In this document: piece after piece, positions 6,145-14,824 of the stretch | Numbering within the stretch: the first letter of the stretch is position 1 | Layout of the letters: each line of letters begins with the position of its first letter | Origin: a virus | Strand: one strand, 5' to 3' | IMG/VR virus record: IMGVR_UViG_3300049911_000063 | Location: 1-42,044 of that record | Length of the DNA: 42,044 nt | The notes under the pieces: generated by a model | The model's input: the letters and a program-made list of their open reading frames with translations, nothing else | The model's database searches: none | Told to the model about the DNA's origin: nothing | Program-made: the position numbers and the translations under genes

Positions 6145-7466
6145 TGCAAATTCAAGAAGTGCGCCGGGAAATCATCTTGCCCTATGTCCTAAAGCCGTGG
6201 CAGAAAGAGGTCAAGTTTGATCCTCATCGCTTTAAGGTTATAGCGGCCGGAGCGCGGTCTGGGAAAACAACGCTTGCGGTAGATTGGCTTGTTACTTCAG
6301 CTCCCCAAGATGATATGCGCCTTGGAGATTCGATGAGCTGGTATGTTGCTCCTACCTATACTTCGGCGGAGGACATCGCATGGGCAAAGTTGAAAGAAAA
6401 TATCCGCCCACTTCAAGAGCAGGGATTGGTCAAGCGAATCTATGAAGGCGACATGTCCATCGAACTCTATGCGGGCCAATGGATTCAGCTAAAAGGCGGA
6501 GATAAGCCCGATTCGCTTCGCGGAGTCAAGTTGCGGCGCCTTGTGCTAGATGAACCTCAAATCATGAAGTCTGAAGTCTGGGAGGAAGTGCTCGCGCCCC
6601 GGACTTCAGATTATCTCGGCCCGGTCATGTTCATCGGAACACCTAAGGGCTATAACTGGTTTTATGATTTATCCCAAATGGAAACCAAAAACCCAAGGGA
6701 CTGGAAAACCTTTAGAATCAAAACCGCAGAAGCGGGAACGCTTCCGTTTGAGGAAATCGAACGTGCCCGCCGCGATATGGACCCCCGTGTTTTTAGGCAA
6801 GAGTATGAGGCATCGTTCGAGACCTTCGGCGGCCAGGTATTCTCTGACTTTGACAGGAAGAAGCATGTCTTAGAAAAGCCCATCCTCTTTTCTTCTGGTC
6901 AAGAATACTGCCTTGGGATGGATTTCGGATGGAGTGCGCCTACAGTCGTGCTGTTCATCAATGTCGATGCACAAGAGAACGTGACGGTATTCGCCGAACT
7001 CCTGCGACGGGAAACATCTATCCCCCAAATTGCACTCGACATTAAGAATCAAACTAAAGGACTAGGCCGGGATCAATATGGGCGGCCGACGGATGCTCTG
7101 CCTTCCCTTATCGGCTGCGATCCAGCAGGTGATGCCCGGAACGAGGCGCTTGGAACTTCATCGGTTGAGGAACTGCGGAATTTCTTTAGCTATCAGGTCG
7201 TTCAATATCGGCGCAAATATCCCGGCGTTATTCAAGATCGGATAAATCAGATTCGCAAGTGGCTGAGGAATGGGAAGCTAAAAATCTCATGTACTTGTAC
7301 GCATCTCATTCAAGCATTTGAGATGTATCGCTACCCCGACCCCAAGGGCGACATCCAAAGCGAAATGCCGCTCAAGGATGGAATCTCTGACCACCCCATT
7401 GATGCCCTTGGTGAATTCTTCCTTAACCGATTTCCTGTTCAACAAACAACCGTGAGGGCCATATGA
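6144..7466 (+). CDS. terL: terminase large subunit
   Basis: A 440-residue packaging motor. The ATPase domain shows Walker A GARSGKTT at residues 36-43 and Walker B RLVLDEP with D136-E137. The nuclease domain has acidic residues at D260 (GMDFGWS), D326 (GCDPAGD) and D420 (HPIDALGEFF), the usual RNase H-like triad positions. It cuts the DNA concatemer and pumps it into the procapsid through the portal. ATG 6144 overlaps the terS stop; an in-frame GTG one codon earlier is equally possible. Confidence 0.95.
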   Translation: MQIQEVRREIILPYVLKPWQKEVKFDPHRFKVIAAGARSGKTTLAVDWLVTSAPQDDMRLGDSMSWYVAPTYTSAEDIAWAKLKENIRPLQEQGLVKRIYEGDMSIELYAGQWIQLKGGDKPDSLRGVKLRRLVLDEPQIMKSEVWEEVLAPRTSDYLGPVMFIGTPKGYNWFYDLSQMETKNPRDWKTFRIKTAEAGTLPFEEIERARRDMDPRVFRQEYEASFETFGGQVFSDFDRKKHVLEKPILFSSGQEYCLGMDFGWSAPTVVLFINVDAQENVTVFAELLRRETSIPQIALDIKNQTKGLGRDQYGRPTDALPSLIGCDPAGDARNEALGTSSVEELRNFFSYQVVQYRRKYPGVIQDRINQIRKWLRNGKLKISCTCTHLIQAFEMYRYPDPKGDIQSEMPLKDGISDHPIDALGEFFLNRFPVQQTTVRAI

Positions 7467-8950
7467 GCCTATTTGCTAGCCAAGCATCCTCAATGGTGAC
7501 GAATAGCCTCTTGAAGGCCAAGTGGGCGGCAGATGCTGCTCGGCAAGAGGAAGCGGGTAACCGCTTTGATATCTACTCGGACGACTATGAGGAAATTATC
7601 CGGGAGAAGATCAAGGAACTATTCTGCAAAAAGAATTACAGCCGCCTTTTCTATCACGTCAATCAATCACAGAACATCCTGAAGCGCGTTATCAATGAGA
7701 TCAGTACGGTCTATAAAGTCCCGTCGCAGCGGACGCTTGATAAGCCAAGCGACAGATATGACCAAATCCAGGGCGAAGTGGGGCTTGATTCGCGGATGAA
7801 GAAAGTGAATCGCCTTGTGAATCTTGAAAACGAAATGATTGTGGTCGTGGCCATCCGGGACGGGCGGATGATGCTGGATGTGGTGAGCCCGGCCAATTGC
7901 GTGGTCATTCAGAACGAAGATAACCCGACTAAGATGGATGGGTTTTTCTATATGCAGACATTGGTCAATACTCCGGGATCAAGCCTCGTGCAATATCCGT
8001 ATTGGGACGTGGACGGCAATTATCAGATTCTTGATAAGGACCTCCGTCCGAAGGAAATTATCTACACACCGGCGGATTATCCCTACCGCGATAAGGCGGG
8101 GCGATTCGTCATCCCGGCCGTGCCCTTCCATCGCCAACACCCGGAAGACAACTTTTGGGACCAGGATTCAGGGCGTGACCTCTATAATGCCGCCGTGCTC
8201 ATGGGCGTCAAGATGAGTCTGTTTGATTATTACTTTAAGACAGGCACGATCAAGCAGATTTACGCCATTGGGGAGGGGATTGATATTCCGAATGAGCAGG
8301 TGGCCGATCCCCTGACCATGCTCGTGGCGCGGTCAAGCGCACAGGGCAATGCTTCGATCGGCGTTCTGGATATGCAGCTCAACCTTGACCAGCTCATAAA
8401 GTCGCTCACCTTCCAACTCAATTCCGTCATCAATAACTATGGCATCTCGGCTGATATGTGGTCGCTGAGCATTTCTGAGATGAGCGGCCGGGCGTTGAAG
8501 ATCAGGAACCGGGCGCTCTTGGAGTCCAGACAAGAGCAACAGGAAACCTACAGGACGGGTGAGGCTGAGCTTTTTGACGTGATGCGGATAGTCAACAACG
8601 TCCATGCTTCATTCATGGGCTGGCAGAAGATTCCCGAGGAAGCGACCTTTGCCGTGGACTTTGGAGAGATAGACTTCCCGGAGGATCCGAATTATGAGAT
8701 CGACCTAGAGGCCAAGCGACTGAAATCAGGGCTGATATCACTTGGGCAATTCTACATGAAATTTAATCCAGACATTCAGGACGAGAAGGCAGCGGAGAAG
8801 GCCATCCTTGACAACCTGAATAAGCTCAAGGTGACGCGGGAGGAGAATCCTACGCTGGACGAAGCCTTGAACTTTATCATGAAGGGCGCGGAGAAGGGGC
8901 AGCCGGGGGCGCAAGGCAATCAGGCCGGGGCTGGCGGGGGCGTGGAATGA
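7463..8950 (+). CDS. portal protein (SPP1 gp6-like)
   Basis: A 495-residue protein with the layout of SPP1-type portals: N-terminal helical region (EEIIREKIKELFCKKNYSRL), central domain with VYKVPSQRTL and ISADMWSLSISEMSGRALK, and a long C-terminal helix region (DFPEDPNYEIDLEAKRLKSG, then LDNLNKLK). Twelve copies would form the ring through which DNA enters. Its start overlaps the terL stop (ATGA). The acidic, Gly-rich tail GAQGNQAGAGGG is likely disordered. Confidence 0.92.
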   Translation: MSLFASQASSMVTNSLLKAKWAADAARQEEAGNRFDIYSDDYEEIIREKIKELFCKKNYSRLFYHVNQSQNILKRVINEISTVYKVPSQRTLDKPSDRYDQIQGEVGLDSRMKKVNRLVNLENEMIVVVAIRDGRMMLDVVSPANCVVIQNEDNPTKMDGFFYMQTLVNTPGSSLVQYPYWDVDGNYQILDKDLRPKEIIYTPADYPYRDKAGRFVIPAVPFHRQHPEDNFWDQDSGRDLYNAAVLMGVKMSLFDYYFKTGTIKQIYAIGEGIDIPNEQVADPLTMLVARSSAQGNASIGVLDMQLNLDQLIKSLTFQLNSVINNYGISADMWSLSISEMSGRALKIRNRALLESRQEQQETYRTGEAELFDVMRIVNNVHASFMGWQKIPEEATFAVDFGEIDFPEDPNYEIDLEAKRLKSGLISLGQFYMKFNPDIQDEKAAEKAILDNLNKLKVTREENPTLDEALNFIMKGAEKGQPGAQGNQAGAGGGVE

Positions 8951-9087
8951 AGCTTCCTTGGTACATGAAAGACGGCGGCCTTACCCGGACCGGCGATGGC
9001 CCGCCCATGATGACGATAAAGTTTAGCCGCCTTTGGGTTTGGTACATGAAAATCAAGATATTTCTTTTTGGCAGGAAAATAGCATGA
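8947..9087 (+). CDS. 46-residue phage protein with aromatic basic tail
   Basis: Starts MKLPWYMKDGG and ends FSRLWVWYMKIKIFLFGRKI. Both boundaries are ATGA overlaps (with portal upstream and the 9084 gene downstream). Short proteins with this MKLPWYMK...WVWYMK pattern sit near portal genes in other siphophages. The C-terminal aromatic, basic helix could insert in a membrane or bind a structural partner. Function unknown. Confidence 0.6.
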   Translation: MKLPWYMKDGGLTRTGDGPPMMTIKFSRLWVWYMKIKIFLFGRKIA

Positions 9088-9305
9088 AACTTCGAGAGAC
9101 GATCCGCCGAGTCCAGCTCCTAGAGCAGAGTGCGGCCGATAAGGCCGGGGCAAGGTTCCTGCTCCTGGATGAGGGGCAGTTGACCGGGCCGAAGGCGGGA
9201 GAATACGTGACGAAGATGGCGAATCAAATCCTGAAGGACATAGTGCCCGAGATAATTGAGGCGGCGAAGATCGGGAAGGAGCTTTTGAGTGAGGTGATAC
9301 CGTGA
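9084..9305 (+). CDS. small hypothetical head-region protein
   Basis: A 73-residue helical protein, MKLRETIRRVQLLEQ at the N terminus. ATG 9084 overlaps the previous stop by ATGA and the next gene starts on a GTG that overlaps its stop. No family recognised; its place between portal and morphogenesis genes suggests a head-assembly role. Confidence 0.6.
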   Translation: MKLRETIRRVQLLEQSAADKAGARFLLLDEGQLTGPKAGEYVTKMANQILKDIVPEIIEAAKIGKELLSEVIP

Positions 9306-9568
9306 CCGGCAATCCGCACCTCAGCCTATTCCGCATCAAGGTGGCGATGCTCATGGAGCAACACGGCCAGCGGCTGCGGGTGTTCGTTGCGGAGAATAAA
9401 CTTACGGGCCTCAGTCTCCAGGCGCTCAAAGAACAGAAGGACGCGGAGCTTTCAAGATGGACATTCAACCGGGATAAGCTCAAGAAGGAGATCAAGCGGG
9501 AAGTGGCGGGGCTGGTCAATAAGATATTCCTGGCTACGTATCATCAGGGGATAAAGCGTGCCCGATAA
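9302..9568 (+). CDS. small helical head-region protein
   Basis: An 88-residue basic helical protein (GTG start). It may correspond to the N-terminal helical part of a head-morphogenesis (SPP1 gp7-like) protein whose C-terminal Cys motif is encoded by the next, overlapping gene at 9558; that would make the two a split version. This is an inference from order and size only. Confidence 0.5.
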   Translation: MTGNPHLSLFRIKVAMLMEQHGQRLRVFVAENKLTGLSLQALKEQKDAELSRWTFNRDKLKKEIKREVAGLVNKIFLATYHQGIKRAR

Positions 9569-9992
9569 ATTCAGCGACATTGAGGAATTGCGGGGGACCG
9601 GTGCCTCCCTGACAAATCAGGTCCTTTCAACAAACCCCTGTCCGAGTTGCCAGGAATGCAATGGAATGAGCATGACCTTTGACGAGTGGGAAGGATCACC
9701 CTGGGGCCTACCGGGAAGCTCCGGCCGCATATGTGAGGACGACTGCCACTGCGTGCTGATACCCGACGAAATGCTGCCCGAGTTTCCGGCCATAGGCGAT
9801 GAAGTCAAGCTCCGGGGCGACAAGGACACGGATATCAGCGCCATAGTGGAAATAGGGCCGAATGAGGCGGGCCTGAAGGAACTCATGGAGGAGTGGTACG
9901 CCAAGGGCAACGCGAAGCTTCCCCCCGAAATATATGAGATGGACTTTGAGGATATCGGACCGTACCTGAAGAAGCTCATGGGGAAAGGCTAA
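9558..9992 (+). CDS. head morphogenesis protein, C-terminal Cys-motif type
   Basis: A 144-residue protein (GTG start) with PCPSCQECNGMSMTFDEW then PWGLPGSSGRICEDDCHCVL. This is the CxxC...W...GLP...C...C signature found at the C terminus of Mu gpF and SPP1 gp7-like minor head proteins. The usual N-terminal helical domain of some 200 residues is missing, so the protein is short or split from its upstream neighbour. It likely joins the portal in procapsid assembly. Confidence 0.75.
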   Translation: MPDKFSDIEELRGTGASLTNQVLSTNPCPSCQECNGMSMTFDEWEGSPWGLPGSSGRICEDDCHCVLIPDEMLPEFPAIGDEVKLRGDKDTDISAIVEIGPNEAGLKELMEEWYAKGNAKLPPEIYEMDFEDIGPYLKKLMGKG

Positions 9993-10450
9993 TGTCTGAA
10001 TTCACGATCAATGTCAGCGGCCTGGATGCGGTGCGCAAGCGGTTCAAGAGCGTGAATGACTTTTTCAACAGCAAGGCTCCGGTCCAAAGTATAGTCAGCG
10101 AAATCAAGGAGGGCATTCTGACAAAGACCGCTCAAGGCCATGACTACATGGGCCGGAACTTCAAGCCCTACTCGAAAGCCTATGCCAAAAAGAAAGGCTC
10201 AAGCCGGGTGGATTTGAGGGGGACGGGGGAAATGATGGACTCGGTGGATACCGAAGTAACCGACCCTAGACATGGGCGGGTGTTCATCAGGGGGGCCAGG
10301 GCGCTCATTGCTCAATTCCATAACAAGGGTGGGCCACGAGCGGGCCGTCCTCCTATGCGAGAGTTTTTCAATATTTCGAAGTCGGCCCTTCAAAAGTTAT
10401 GGACGAAGTACAGAGACGATGTGCTTATGAGACTCCTGGGGAGGCGGTAG
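9992..10450 (+). CDS. phage virion morphogenesis protein (Mu gpG-like)
   Basis: A 152-residue protein with the family pattern GHDYMGRNFKPYSKAYAKKK, LRGTGEMMDSV and ARALIAQFHNKGG followed by RAGRPPMREFFNIS. These landmarks match the phage virion morphogenesis / tail completion family. It probably completes the head-tail interface. TAATG overlap with the upstream gene. Confidence 0.85.
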   Translation: MSEFTINVSGLDAVRKRFKSVNDFFNSKAPVQSIVSEIKEGILTKTAQGHDYMGRNFKPYSKAYAKKKGSSRVDLRGTGEMMDSVDTEVTDPRHGRVFIRGARALIAQFHNKGGPRAGRPPMREFFNISKSALQKLWTKYRDDVLMRLLGRR

Positions 10451-10756
10451 ATGAAAACTATAAATATTTTAGGAAAGACTTATACGCTGCATTATAAAAA
10501 TAATCTTGCCCGAGACCATAATGCAAAAGGGGAGAGCTGCGGGAACGCTCAGTTTATTAATATTGATCCAACCCTATGTCCCGATGGACAAGAAGAGACC
10601 TTTATCCATGAAATCATAGAGCAATTAAATTGCAACCTTGATCTGGGCCTCAATCATCAAAATATATCTTCAATAGCGATCGGGTTATATCAGGTATTTT
10701 CGGCTAACCCGGATATTTTCGGGAAAATAAATCTCGGATTGGATGAACCAAAATGA
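10451..10756 (+). CDS. small zincin-like protein (HEIIE motif)
   Basis: A 101-residue protein with FIHEIIEQLN (His-Glu at about residues 53-54) and LGLNHQNISSIAIGLYQ downstream. The HExxE-then-His pattern is that of small phage metallopeptidase-like proteins: H, E and a later H could hold zinc. Its DNA is more AT-rich than the neighbours. It could be a processing protease, though the sequence shows only the motif. Confidence 0.65.
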   Translation: MKTINILGKTYTLHYKNNLARDHNAKGESCGNAQFINIDPTLCPDGQEETFIHEIIEQLNCNLDLGLNHQNISSIAIGLYQVFSANPDIFGKINLGLDEPK

Positions 10757-10890
10757 AGATCGGCAGGCGCAAACTCCGAATGTCGAGCGGGGAGATTCGT
10801 ACATTCGGATCGAGCAGGAAGCGGGCTCGGTTTGAGAATGTAGCTCGGGCCGTGAAGCATGGATGGAAACCCAGGAAAAGGAAACGGTAG
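10753..10890 (+). CDS. 45-residue highly basic peptide
   Basis: MKIGRRKLRMSSGE at the start and KHGWKPRKRKR at the end; about a third of residues are Lys or Arg. ATGA overlap with the upstream gene and a stop just before the ribosome site of the 10902 gene support it. Such basic peptides are common between phage head genes and may bind DNA or RNA. Function unknown. Confidence 0.55.
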   Translation: MKIGRRKLRMSSGEIRTFGSSRKRARFENVARAVKHGWKPRKRKR

Positions 10891-10901
10891 AGGAGATTCA
10901 C

Positions 10902-11315
10902 ATGGGATCATTCGGTGACTATCTGGAAAAGAAACTGCTAGATCACTTCTTTGGCAAGGCGGCCTATACCGCTCCGATAATCTACTTGGCCCTGTCCACG
11001 GCTGATCCGGGGGATGACGGTTCGACTATTGCCGAGCCGAGCAGCGGGGGATACGCCAGGAAATCAACGGCGGCCTCCGATTGGAATGCGGCAACACTGG
11101 GCGCCGGCGCAACGGACAATGCGGCTGATATCAGTTTCGCCGAATCAAGCGGGGCATGGGCGGCCGGAGCAAACCTTACCCATTTCGCCCTGTTCGATGA
11201 TCCGACGGCCGGGAATTTCCTGGGATGGGGTGTTCTGACTACGCCACGGGCGGTTGCGGCGGCGGGCGTCATCCTGAAATTCGCGGCCGGGGATTTGGAC
11301 GTTAGTCTGGATTAA
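10902..11315 (+). CDS. phage structural protein (YLALSTADP type)
   Basis: A 137-residue protein: helical start DYLEKKLLDHFFGKAAYTAP, then YLALSTADPGDDG, GGYARKS, DISFAESSGAW, HFALFDD and a C-terminal AAGDLDVSLD. This order recurs in a family of small virion or tail-fiber-associated proteins of siphophages. ATG 10902 with GAGGAG upstream is chosen over 10863. It likely decorates the virion. Confidence 0.75.
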   Translation: MGSFGDYLEKKLLDHFFGKAAYTAPIIYLALSTADPGDDGSTIAEPSSGGYARKSTAASDWNAATLGAGATDNAADISFAESSGAWAAGANLTHFALFDDPTAGNFLGWGVLTTPRAVAAAGVILKFAAGDLDVSLD

Positions 11316-11350
11316 ACAATCTGCAAAAAGATAACGGCAAGGATGTGTGC

Positions 11351-11542
11351 ATGAATAACAGATGGGTCGTTTATCTAGACTCAGGGGACAAGGCAGTCTC
11401 AAGGCCCACTCGTCTTGATGCTGACGAGGAATTGAACATCCATGAGGCTGCCCCAAAAAATACATCACCAGTAATTGGCACGAAAGAACAGTTGATGAAA
11501 CTACCCTCTCTCGTAGAAGAAGATTTTGCAGAACTGGATTAA
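11351..11542 (+). CDS. small acidic hypothetical protein
   Basis: A 63-residue acidic protein, MNNRWVVYLDSGDKAV at the N terminus. AAGGA lies 7 nt upstream of ATG 11351; ATG 11345 is an alternative. It lies between two structural genes and may be a small virion component. Function unknown. Confidence 0.5.
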   Translation: MNNRWVVYLDSGDKAVSRPTRLDADEELNIHEAAPKNTSPVIGTKEQLMKLPSLVEEDFAELD

Positions 11543-11545
11543 ACA

Positions 11546-12955
11546 ATGATCCCTTTAACTGGTTGGTCTTACTGCAAACAAAAGGATATCCCGAATACTT
11601 ATATTGATGCGGATTTAACGGACTATCCCTATCCTATTTTCATCAATGGTGACACGGACATTGGGGTACACGCACTTCCAACCGGCTATGATATCAGATT
11701 TACGGCCTCAGATGGGACAACGCTTCTTTTCCATGAACGCCGGTCGTTCGCAGTTGTGGCTGGCGCGGCTACGGGACGCTGGATAGTGAAGATTCCAGCC
11801 CGTCATGCGGCGGGTGGCGATTTTATTTATATTCACTACGGCAAGGTGGGCGCTCCGGATGTTTCAAGCGGCCCTGATGCCTATGATGCGAATTTCAAGG
11901 GTGTCTGGCCTTTAGATGAATCTTATGGAACAGGAGCAGACAATTACAAAGACCGCACGGCAAACGCACACCATCTTACTCTGATAGATGCGAACGCTAA
12001 TTCTGGCCAGGTTGATGGACCAATAAACAAGGCCGTTGATCTGAACGGGGATGCGGATTATTTGAAATCAGCTATTCATTCCGATTTTGACCCTGGCGGA
12101 GCTATGACCATCGAAGGATGGCATTATCCTGATTCCCTTAATTTTGTAACGGCTGACTTAGCTCAAACAAGGCCGGGCTATACGGTTTGGCGATTGCGGA
12201 TTCAGATGAATGCAAATGATTTTAGATTTGGTGCTTATACCCCACCCGCTGATCCAATCGCAACTTCAACGACCCATCCCACAACGGGAACTTTGTATTA
12301 TTTGGTCGGAACATATGACAGAACTCTTTCATCAAATAGAATTAAAATATTCATGCAGGGCGCACTAGAGGGACAGGCAGACGGGATTGATGCTGATATT
12401 CAGCCCGCTGGTTCGTGTATATGGATAGGCACAGACAATATTTCTTCTTTTCTTGACGGCCCAATGGCCGAAGTCCGTTATTCTAATATCGCTCGTTCCT
12501 CCGCCTGGATTAAGGCTACCCTTCACGACATAGTTGATGGCTACCAAGCCGGTGAATGGGGGGCGGAGGTGGTAGCACCGATCACTTACACCCTCGCCGG
12601 TTCAATTGACGGAGTATCCAGCCTGACTGGGAACGCGAAAATGACCGCTAAGCTGGCCGGGTCAATCCAAGCCGCTTCCACCTTTACCGGGGAGACAAAG
12701 ACCACCATGCGCCTCGCAGGGGCCGTGGCGGAGGCTTCTTATCTCGGCGGGGGTATGAAGATTATCATGCGGCTGGCCGGGACTATGGCGGGAATCTCTG
12801 CGATGACTGGGAATCTCCTTGAAATATTCAGCCGCTTGAAGGCCATCATATTCACAGTCACGCCAAGGGAACGGATTGTCAAGGTTCCTGACCGCAAGAG
12901 AATAAGAGTCGTCCCGGACCGGGGACGGATTGTTACTGTGGATAAGAGGTCATAA
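11546..12955 (+). CDS. adhesin-like structural protein: DUF2341, LamG-like domain and LAG repeats
   Basis: A 469-residue modular protein. Residues about 1-120 resemble the DUF2341 fold (WSYCKQKDI, DIRFTASDG, IYIHYGKVGA). Residues about 125-325 form a concanavalin/LamG-like sandwich (VWPLDESYG, TIEGWHYP, YLVGTYD, PMAEVRYSN). Four tandem 20-residue repeats starting LAG follow at residues 350-429 (DNA 12593-12832), and a basic tail with VTPRERIVKVPDRKRIRVVP. LamG-like sandwiches often bind sugars, so receptor binding or capsid decoration is likely. The tail with the next small gene resembles fiber-adaptor modules. Confidence 0.7.
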   Translation: MIPLTGWSYCKQKDIPNTYIDADLTDYPYPIFINGDTDIGVHALPTGYDIRFTASDGTTLLFHERRSFAVVAGAATGRWIVKIPARHAAGGDFIYIHYGKVGAPDVSSGPDAYDANFKGVWPLDESYGTGADNYKDRTANAHHLTLIDANANSGQVDGPINKAVDLNGDADYLKSAIHSDFDPGGAMTIEGWHYPDSLNFVTADLAQTRPGYTVWRLRIQMNANDFRFGAYTPPADPIATSTTHPTTGTLYYLVGTYDRTLSSNRIKIFMQGALEGQADGIDADIQPAGSCIWIGTDNISSFLDGPMAEVRYSNIARSSAWIKATLHDIVDGYQAGEWGAEVVAPITYTLAGSIDGVSSLTGNAKMTAKLAGSIQAASTFTGETKTTMRLAGAVAEASYLGGGMKIIMRLAGTMAGISAMTGNLLEIFSRLKAIIFTVTPRERIVKVPDRKRIRVVPDRGRIVTVDKRS

Positions 12956-13233
12956 TGGCTACCGCAACGATAACTAAAAAAGCCGGAGAGAAATTCGCCG
13001 TCGGGTTCCTCTACAAAGCTCCGGATTTAGAGGACGGCGAAGTCATCACGACTTGCACGACTTCGGCCACATCGGGTCTGACCCTGAACGGAAGCCCGGT
13101 CATCCTGGGGGCTGTAGTCTCCCAGATGATAAGCGGAGGCACGGCGGGGACAATCTATGTAGTCACGTTTACGACCACGACATCGGCGGGAAGCATTTAT
13201 ATTGACACTTATTCAGTGACGGTAGAAGCATGA
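12955..13233 (+). CDS. Ig-like small structural protein (fiber adaptor type)
   Basis: A 92-residue all-beta protein: KKAGEKFAVGFLYKAP, LEDGEVITTCTTSA, LTLNGSPVILGAVVSQMISG, GTIYVVTFTTTTSAG. This one-domain Ig-like pattern is common directly after fiber-type genes in siphophages and may link a fiber to the virion. It is coupled to the adhesin gene by TAATG. Confidence 0.6.
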   Translation: MATATITKKAGEKFAVGFLYKAPDLEDGEVITTCTTSATSGLTLNGSPVILGAVVSQMISGGTAGTIYVVTFTTTTSAGSIYIDTYSVTVEA

Positions 13234-13262
13234 AGCGAATCGGCAGACGCCGTAAGCGATAA
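13230..13262 (+). CDS. 10-residue basic micro-ORF (uncertain)
   Basis: MKRIGRRRKR, starting in ATGA overlap with the previous stop and ending before the AGGAGG site of the scaffold gene. It resembles the first residues of the 45-residue basic peptide at 10753. It could be a translational coupler or a decayed remnant. Confidence 0.2.
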   Translation: MKRIGRRRKR

Positions 13263-13277
13263 ATTTAGGAGGCCAAG

Positions 13278-13868
13278 ATGGCTGACAAAGAGGAAAAACC
13301 CAAGGTGGATGAAAAAGCGCCGGAAGTGCCGGACGGAAAAGACGTGGTAGTCGATCCCAAAATCGCGGACCTAATGAAGGACCCCGATAAGCTCAAGGAA
13401 TTGCTCCAAGATAGGGAGAATATCCTTGCAAGAATGAACAAGCTCGCTAAGGACAGAAAGGATGCCGAAGATAAGGCACTGACCGAGCAGGGCAAATTCA
13501 AGGAGCTGGCAGAGAAGCACAAGGCGGAGGCGGAGGATTTGAAAAAGACGTTCGCCGGGCAGCGCATCGACTTCGAGTTGAGGTTGGAGGCGCAGAAGGC
13601 GGGCATCATTGACGCCGGGGATGCGGTCAGACTCTGCGATAGGGCCGGGCTCAAACTCTCGGAGGATTTCGCCGTAGTCGAAGGCGCAAAGGAAGCGGTT
13701 GAGGCCCTACGAAAGGCCAAATCGTACCTGTTCGCTGAGACCGACGAAAAGATTCCGCCGCCCGGCATTGGGAGGGCTTCTCTGAAAGGCGTACCCATCA
13801 AACTCGATGACTCCGTTCATGGGGTTGATCGAATCGCTGCGGGGCTTGCGAATCAAAAGAAAAAATAG
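13278..13868 (+). CDS. capsid scaffolding protein
   Basis: A 196-residue, highly charged protein. Long coiled coil at about residues 35-100 (KELLQDRENILARMNKLAKD, KFKELAEKHKAEAEDLKK), a small C-terminal globular part and a basic end NQKKK. Position immediately before the major capsid gene, charge and coiled coil fit a scaffold that guides capsid assembly and then leaves. AGGAGG 6 nt before ATG. Confidence 0.82.
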   Translation: MADKEEKPKVDEKAPEVPDGKDVVVDPKIADLMKDPDKLKELLQDRENILARMNKLAKDRKDAEDKALTEQGKFKELAEKHKAEAEDLKKTFAGQRIDFELRLEAQKAGIIDAGDAVRLCDRAGLKLSEDFAVVEGAKEAVEALRKAKSYLFAETDEKIPPPGIGRASLKGVPIKLDDSVHGVDRIAAGLANQKKK

Positions 13869-13886
13869 CCCTGAAAGGCAAAGCGA

Positions 13887-14813
13887 ATGTTTACTCTCAT
13901 TGAATACGCGAAGGGCACACAGGACGAAGTCCTTCGCGGTGTAATCGAAGTGTTTGCCGAGGAGCCGCTCCTGGCGAATATTCCTTTCCGTCCCATCCAG
14001 GGGAACGCGCTGTCCTATAACAAGGAAAGCGTTCTCCCCGGCATCGCCTTCCGAGGCATTAACCAGGCATATACCGAGAGCGTGGGCGTCATCGTTCCCG
14101 CTACGGAGAACCTGAAGATCCTGGGCGGCGATGCGGATACCGACCTGGCGCTCATTAAGTGGTTCGGCGAAGACCGCCGGTCCACCGATATCGCCCAGAA
14201 AGCCAAGGCTGCTCGCCTGTACTTCCTCAAAATGCTCATCGACGGCGATGAATCTACCGACCCCCTCCAGTTCGACGGTCTCAATCGCCGGATTGGAACC
14301 GGAACGCAACACTTCCATGCCGATGCGGGCACGGGTTCAGCCGGCGCCAACCTCGTTGAGAACACCATGACGGTTCTGGCGGACCTCCTGGATGGCACCC
14401 CCTCCATGTACATCATGGGCAAGGCCCTAAAACGCCAGGTGGACTACTTGTTCAAAGGCTCGACCCTTTTCGGCTTCACCGATCCCAACTTCTTCGGCCA
14501 TCGCACCCCGACCTTCAACGGCATTCCCATTCAGATTCTGGACAAGGACAATTCTGGAAACGAAATCCTGGCCTTTGACGAAACCGAAGGTTCAAGCTCC
14601 GGCGTGTGCGCCTCCATGTATGCCGTCGTGTTCGGCGTTGATTCGGACTTATGCGGAATCCAGACCGGCCCGCCCGAGGGTACGGACAAGGGTACGCTTG
14701 AGACCAAGAATGTCAAGCGCTACAACATCGAATGGCTGGTCGGTTTGGCCACATTCAAGGCCCGGTGTATTGCCCGCGTGCAGGGTATCACCAAAATCTC
14801 GGGCGTCTATTAA
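13887..14813 (+). CDS. major capsid protein
   Basis: A 308-residue protein. N-terminal helix region FTLIEYAKGTQDEVLRGVIE, then LPGIAFRGINQAY, a feature of one lineage of HK97-fold coat proteins, then DTDLALIKWFGEDRR and C-terminal VKRYNIEWLVGLATFKARCI. Length, codon bias toward C-ending codons and position after the scaffold support it as the main capsid shell. No separate prohead protease gene precedes it. Confidence 0.9.
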   Translation: MFTLIEYAKGTQDEVLRGVIEVFAEEPLLANIPFRPIQGNALSYNKESVLPGIAFRGINQAYTESVGVIVPATENLKILGGDADTDLALIKWFGEDRRSTDIAQKAKAARLYFLKMLIDGDESTDPLQFDGLNRRIGTGTQHFHADAGTGSAGANLVENTMTVLADLLDGTPSMYIMGKALKRQVDYLFKGSTLFGFTDPNFFGHRTPTFNGIPIQILDKDNSGNEILAFDETEGSSSGVCASMYAVVFGVDSDLCGIQTGPPEGTDKGTLETKNVKRYNIEWLVGLATFKARCIARVQGITKISGVY

Positions 14814-14824
14814 GGAGATGCATT

